A stretch of 5,335 nucleotides of DNA from Chloroflexota bacterium (lineage in GTDB: Bacteria > Chloroflexota > Anaerolineae > Promineifilales > Promineifilaceae): contig QQUD01000758.1 in the NCBI GenBank assembly GCA_008501785.1, positions 1-5,335 of the forward strand. The letters run 5' to 3'. The notes beneath the pieces were generated by a model. The model was given only the letters and a program-made list of their open reading frames with translations. It did no database searches and was not told the DNA's origin. Shown here piece by piece: positions 2,924 to 5,335 of this stretch. Position numbers and translations under genes: made by a program. Each line of letters opens with the position of its first letter. Position 1 is the stretch's first letter.

Positions 2924-5335
2924 ATGCAACCTTTACAAAAATCCTTCAGTCTCGTTTTGTTCGTTTTGGTCACAATTCTATTATTCTTTATTCTTTCGCC
3001 TAAACACACAATTGTTCAGGCTGCACCAGGAGACGTCTGTTTGCAAGAACATCCCTCCGGCGCGTGGGATAGCTTTTATCTATTGACAGAGAGCAATGGC
3101 ACACTTTTTTTCTATTTCTCCGACACCTCCCGCAACACGAATTTTTACACCACCACCGACGGCATCAACTTTATAAAACGCACTTCTGAAACATGGCGTG
3201 GCATAAGCTTTTTAAATGAGAGCGGCGGCACACTCTATTTCATGATCACTGATGAAAACTACAATTACCACCTATACACAACCACAGATGGTATCACGTT
3301 CAATGAACAAAATATTGGGGATTGGAATTCTGTTTCATTTCTTGCAGAAAGTGGTGGCACGCTATACTTTTCATTCTCAGATGGCTGGAATAGCGATAAA
3401 CTGTATACCACGACAGATGGTGTGACCTACACTGAACGTAATCCTGGAACATGGAGCTCTGTGTATGCTTTAACGGAAAATGGGGGCACAGTTTATCTCA
3501 GTTTTGCTGATGCTTCGAACAATAGGCATATTTATACTACCTCAGATGGTATCAACTACACGAAGCGAACTAATGGGACATGGGATCATATTGCCTTCCT
3601 GACGGAAAGCGGTGGCACGCTTTATTTTAAGTTCAGAGAACCTGGCTTCATCGAGCACCTGTACGCCACTAGCGATGGAGTCAATTTTACTGAACGCCAT
3701 GCCGGTTCCTGGGAGAGACTCAAATATCTGACGGAAAGCAGCGGCACGCTTTATTTTTCTTTCACTGATTCCTCGTGGGATTTTCACCTTTACACCACAG
3801 CGGATGGAACCACCTTCACGCAACGAAATCCAGGCACCTGGAATGAAATCGAGTTTGAGAAAGAGGTTGGCGGCATCCTTTATTTTGATTTTGAGGATTC
3901 ATCTAACGATAGTCATTTGTACTCTACCTCAGATGGATTAAACTTCACCGAAGGCAATGCTGGCACCTGGAATTATTTCAGATTCTTGACGGAGAGTGGT
4001 GGCACGCACTATTTCATGTTCCGGGATTCTAATTATCATCTCTATCTCTACTCTACCACTGATGGTACCTCCTTTACAGAGCGAAATATCGGATCATGGG
4101 GTGATCTTTCTTTCCTAACAGAAAGTGATGGTACGCTCTATTTCAGTTTCAAAGAAAGTTCGCAATCTACCTATGATATGTATGGCACATCAGACGGTGT
4201 CAACTTCACTAAACGTAACGCGGGAACCTGGTATGGAATCAATTATCTAACCAAACATAATGGTGCCCTTTATTTCAATCTCAAAGATGACTCCTACTAC
4301 AATAATTTGTACACAACAACAGATGGCATTAACTTCACCAAACGCACGAACGGCACCTGGACAGGTATGACGTTCCTTATGGAGAAGAACGGCATCCCCT
4401 ATTTCAGGTTTACTGACAGTTCCTACGATTATCACCAGTATAATTCCCTTTGCATTGAAATCGACGTGCAGGGCAAAAGTCAATCCATTTCCAACAGCGA
4501 TACAACGCCAACCATTGCTGACGACACTGATTTTGGCAGCGTGCATGTCGGGAGCGTACCTATCACGCACACATTCACCATCAGCAATTCGGGAAATACT
4601 GATTTATCGTTGACTGGCTCAACGGCCGTTACCCTCACAACCGGCACCAATTTTACAGTAAGCACCCAACCATCCAGTCCAATAAATAGCAACACCACAA
4701 CCACCTTCGATGTCACCTTTAATCCTGCGGCAATGGGCACTTTTACAGATACGATCAACATTGCCAATAATCACCCCGATCATAGTTTGTATACTTTTGT
4801 CATTTCAGGCACAGGCACTTTGACCTCGCCGCCAACGGCCGTAACAAACGCTGCCTCAAGCGTGAGCAGCGAAGAGGCAACGCTAAACGGTACTGTCAAC
4901 GCCAATGGGAATAATACGGCCGTTACCTTCGAATACGGACTCACAACCAGCTACGGAACAACTGTCACGGCCGACCAGAGTCCGCTTACAGGTAGCACGG
5001 ATACGGCCGTTAGCAAAACCATCTCCGGCCTCACCCCCAACACCACCTACCACTATCGCATTGTCGGCACAAACGCAAAAGGCACCACCAACGGCTCAGA
5101 CTTGACCTTTACAACCTCAGACACGCCAGCAGAAATCTGCTTGCAAGAGCATAACACTGGCACCTGGAATGGATTATCCTACCTGGCTGAAAACAATGGC
5201 ACACTTTATTTTGAGTTTAAAGATTCCGCCAACAACGCCTACCTATACAGCACCACAGACGGTATCAACTTCACTCAACGACACAGCGGCTCATGGAATA
5301 ATGTGGCTTTTCTGACAGAGAGCGGCAGCACACTT
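2924..5335 (+). CDS. Secreted beta-propeller-like repeat protein with ASH and Fn3-like domains (partial, 3' end missing)
   Basis: The frame is open for 804 codons from ATG 2924 to the right edge with no stop. Residues 1-33 are a classical signal peptide (hydrophobic 9-25, probable cleavage after VQA at 33). Residues 39-510 hold an array of W-xxx-FLTESGGTLYFSF-x-DSS-xxx-LYTTTDG-xNFT-xRN-xGT units of about 43 residues, each with four likely beta-strands and an Asp-box-like TTDGxxF turn. About 530-632 is a choice-of-anchor-D/ASH (Hydin-like) Ig-fold domain (DFGSVHVGS ... ISNSGNTDL ... VTFNPAAMGTF ... ISGTG). About 636-732 is an Fn3-like domain (ATLNGTV ... FEYGLTTSYG ... LTPNTTYHYRI). The blade units resume at 739 (CLQEH) and continue past the edge. 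The only cysteines are C39, C510 and C739. The protein is probably exported and surface-associated, with an adhesive, ligand-binding or structural role; no catalytic motif is seen. I do not recognise a named family for the blade repeat. The anchoring signal, if any, lies outside the window. Confidence 0.85.
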   Translation, partial: MQPLQKSFSLVLFVLVTILLFFILSPKHTIVQAAPGDVCLQEHPSGAWDSFYLLTESNGTLFFYFSDTSRNTNFYTTTDGINFIKRTSETWRGISFLNESGGTLYFMITDENYNYHLYTTTDGITFNEQNIGDWNSVSFLAESGGTLYFSFSDGWNSDKLYTTTDGVTYTERNPGTWSSVYALTENGGTVYLSFADASNNRHIYTTSDGINYTKRTNGTWDHIAFLTESGGTLYFKFREPGFIEHLYATSDGVNFTERHAGSWERLKYLTESSGTLYFSFTDSSWDFHLYTTADGTTFTQRNPGTWNEIEFEKEVGGILYFDFEDSSNDSHLYSTSDGLNFTEGNAGTWNYFRFLTESGGTHYFMFRDSNYHLYLYSTTDGTSFTERNIGSWGDLSFLTESDGTLYFSFKESSQSTYDMYGTSDGVNFTKRNAGTWYGINYLTKHNGALYFNLKDDSYYNNLYTTTDGINFTKRTNGTWTGMTFLMEKNGIPYFRFTDSSYDYHQYNSLCIEIDVQGKSQSISNSDTTPTIADDTDFGSVHVGSVPITHTFTISNSGNTDLSLTGSTAVTLTTGTNFTVSTQPSSPINSNTTTTFDVTFNPAAMGTFTDTINIANNHPDHSLYTFVISGTGTLTSPPTAVTNAASSVSSEEATLNGTVNANGNNTAVTFEYGLTTSYGTTVTADQSPLTGSTDTAVSKTISGLTPNTTYHYRIVGTNAKGTTNGSDLTFTTSDTPAEICLQEHNTGTWNGLSYLAENNGTLYFEFKDSANNAYLYSTTDGINFTQRHSGSWNNVAFLTESGSTL
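3038..4474 (+). repeat. First blade array: 10 full units plus one split unit of about 43 codons
   Basis: Unit boundaries at the conserved Trp fall at 3065, 3194, 3323, 3452, 3581, 3710, 3839, 3968, 4097, 4229 and 4358. All intervals are 129 bases except one of 132, caused by an extra residue in unit 9. The eleventh unit (from 4358) stops after its third strand at YNS, where LCIEIDV replaces the usual TTDG turn. The missing fourth strand can be supplied by the N-terminal CLQEHPSGA, which aligns with the xNFTxRNxGT end of each unit. The units are degenerate at DNA level but keep recurring blocks, especially the part encoding LTESGGTLYF. Confidence 0.85.
4511..4819 (+). other. ASH / choice-of-anchor-D-like Ig domain within the repeat protein
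   Basis: About 100 residues (530-632) show the family landmarks in order: DFGSVHVGS, a THTFTISNSG strand, NTDLSLTG, a FTVSTQPSSPI segment, TTTFDVTFNP, GTFTDTINIANNHP and the closing YTFVISGTG. Domains of this kind in bacteria are usually spacers in surface proteins, often near anchoring or adhesive modules. Here it separates two blade arrays together with the Fn3-like domain. Confidence 0.75.
4829..5119 (+). other. Fibronectin type III-like domain within the repeat protein
   Basis: Residues about 636-732 run from PPTAVTNAASSV through EATLNGTVNANG, FEYGLTTSYGTT and ISGLTPNTTYHYRIVGTNAKG to DLTFTTS, the typical bacterial 'TLNGTV...FEYG...Y(H)YR' variant of the Fn3 fold. It carries three of the ACGGCCGT palindromes, each read as Thr-Ala-Val, plus a one-mismatch copy (ACGGCCGA, 4967-4974). 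Confidence 0.75.
5138..5335 (+). repeat. Start of a second blade array (truncated by the window)
   Basis: CLQEHNTGTW repeats the header that opens the first array (CLQEHPSGAW). One full unit (Trp at 5165) and the beginning of a second (Trp at 5294) follow before the edge. The total number of units cannot be known from this window. Confidence 0.8.

Larger units (their letters stand above)
252..5010. repeat. Dispersed ACGGCCGT palindrome, 11 copies
   Basis: Exact copies of the 8-base core lie at 252-259, 649-656, 775-782, 1299-1306, 1528-1535, 1838-1845, 2012-2019, 4622-4629, 4835-4842, 4916-4923 and 5003-5010. Six extend to the full 10-base palindrome AACGGCCGTT; the other five miss it by one flanking base. 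All are inside coding sequence. Eight are read as Thr-Ala-Val, but 1299 is read in another frame (Arg-Pro-Phe) and 1838 and 2012 in the third (Asp-Gly-Arg, Asn-Gly-Arg). This points to a DNA-level rather than a protein-level signal. Confidence 0.9.

Noticed and set aside
3038..4474. CRISPR-like regular spacing of about 129 bases
   Set aside because: The periodicity is of degenerate protein-coding units in one open frame, not identical short repeats with unique spacers.
3542..4767. Antisense open frames opposite the repeat protein
   Set aside because: They repeat with the 129-base period of the array and have no independent start signals or domain; the + frame is open throughout.
4905..5105. 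+ strand 66-codon frame within the Fn3-like domain
   Set aside because: It is out of phase with the open 804-codon frame whose domains are recognisable, and its translation is low-complexity Pro/Thr/Ser.

Overview
The window looks like a stretch of a bacterial chromosome encoding envelope and secreted proteins, all on the + strand. The organism is most plausibly a Chloroflexota (Anaerolineae-like) or another large-genome filamentous environmental bacterium. That is an inference from the gene style: a family C25 (gingipain-like) peptidase with an N-terminal jelly-roll, a secreted repeat protein carrying a choice-of-anchor-D/ASH domain and a 'TLNGTV...FEYG...YHYR' Fn3-like domain, hairpin-forming intergenic repeats, and a very frequent short palindrome. 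No phylogenetic marker is present, so the assignment is tentative.

Layout: (1) 3-299, the C-terminal end of a protein with a Pro/Glu-rich stalk, one transmembrane helix and a short basic tail. (2) 331-432, an inverted-repeat element that also holds the apparent start codon of the next gene. (3) 340-2496, a 718-residue exported C25 cysteine peptidase with a visible His/Cys dyad (H584, C614); its stop codon lies inside a tandem heptamer repeat. (4) 2497-2923, a long non-coding leader with two sigma70-type promoter candidates, a tandem 11-mer, a long imperfect stem-loop and a small hairpin just before a good Shine-Dalgarno. (5) 2924 to the right edge, an uninterrupted 804-codon 5' part of a secreted repeat protein: signal peptide, an array of 11 propeller-blade-like units of about 43 residues, an ASH-like domain, an Fn3-like domain, then a second blade array that runs off the window.

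The most distinctive features are the palindrome ACGGCCGT, present 11 times in 5.3 kb (about 0.08 expected for an 8-mer under equal base use), always in coding sequence and in all three reading frames, and the blade array, whose last unit appears to be completed by the N-terminus with a cysteine in each part. Functionally the window suggests a cell-surface locus: an exported protease next to a large secreted, probably adhesive or binding, protein. A protease-substrate link is only suggested by adjacency.
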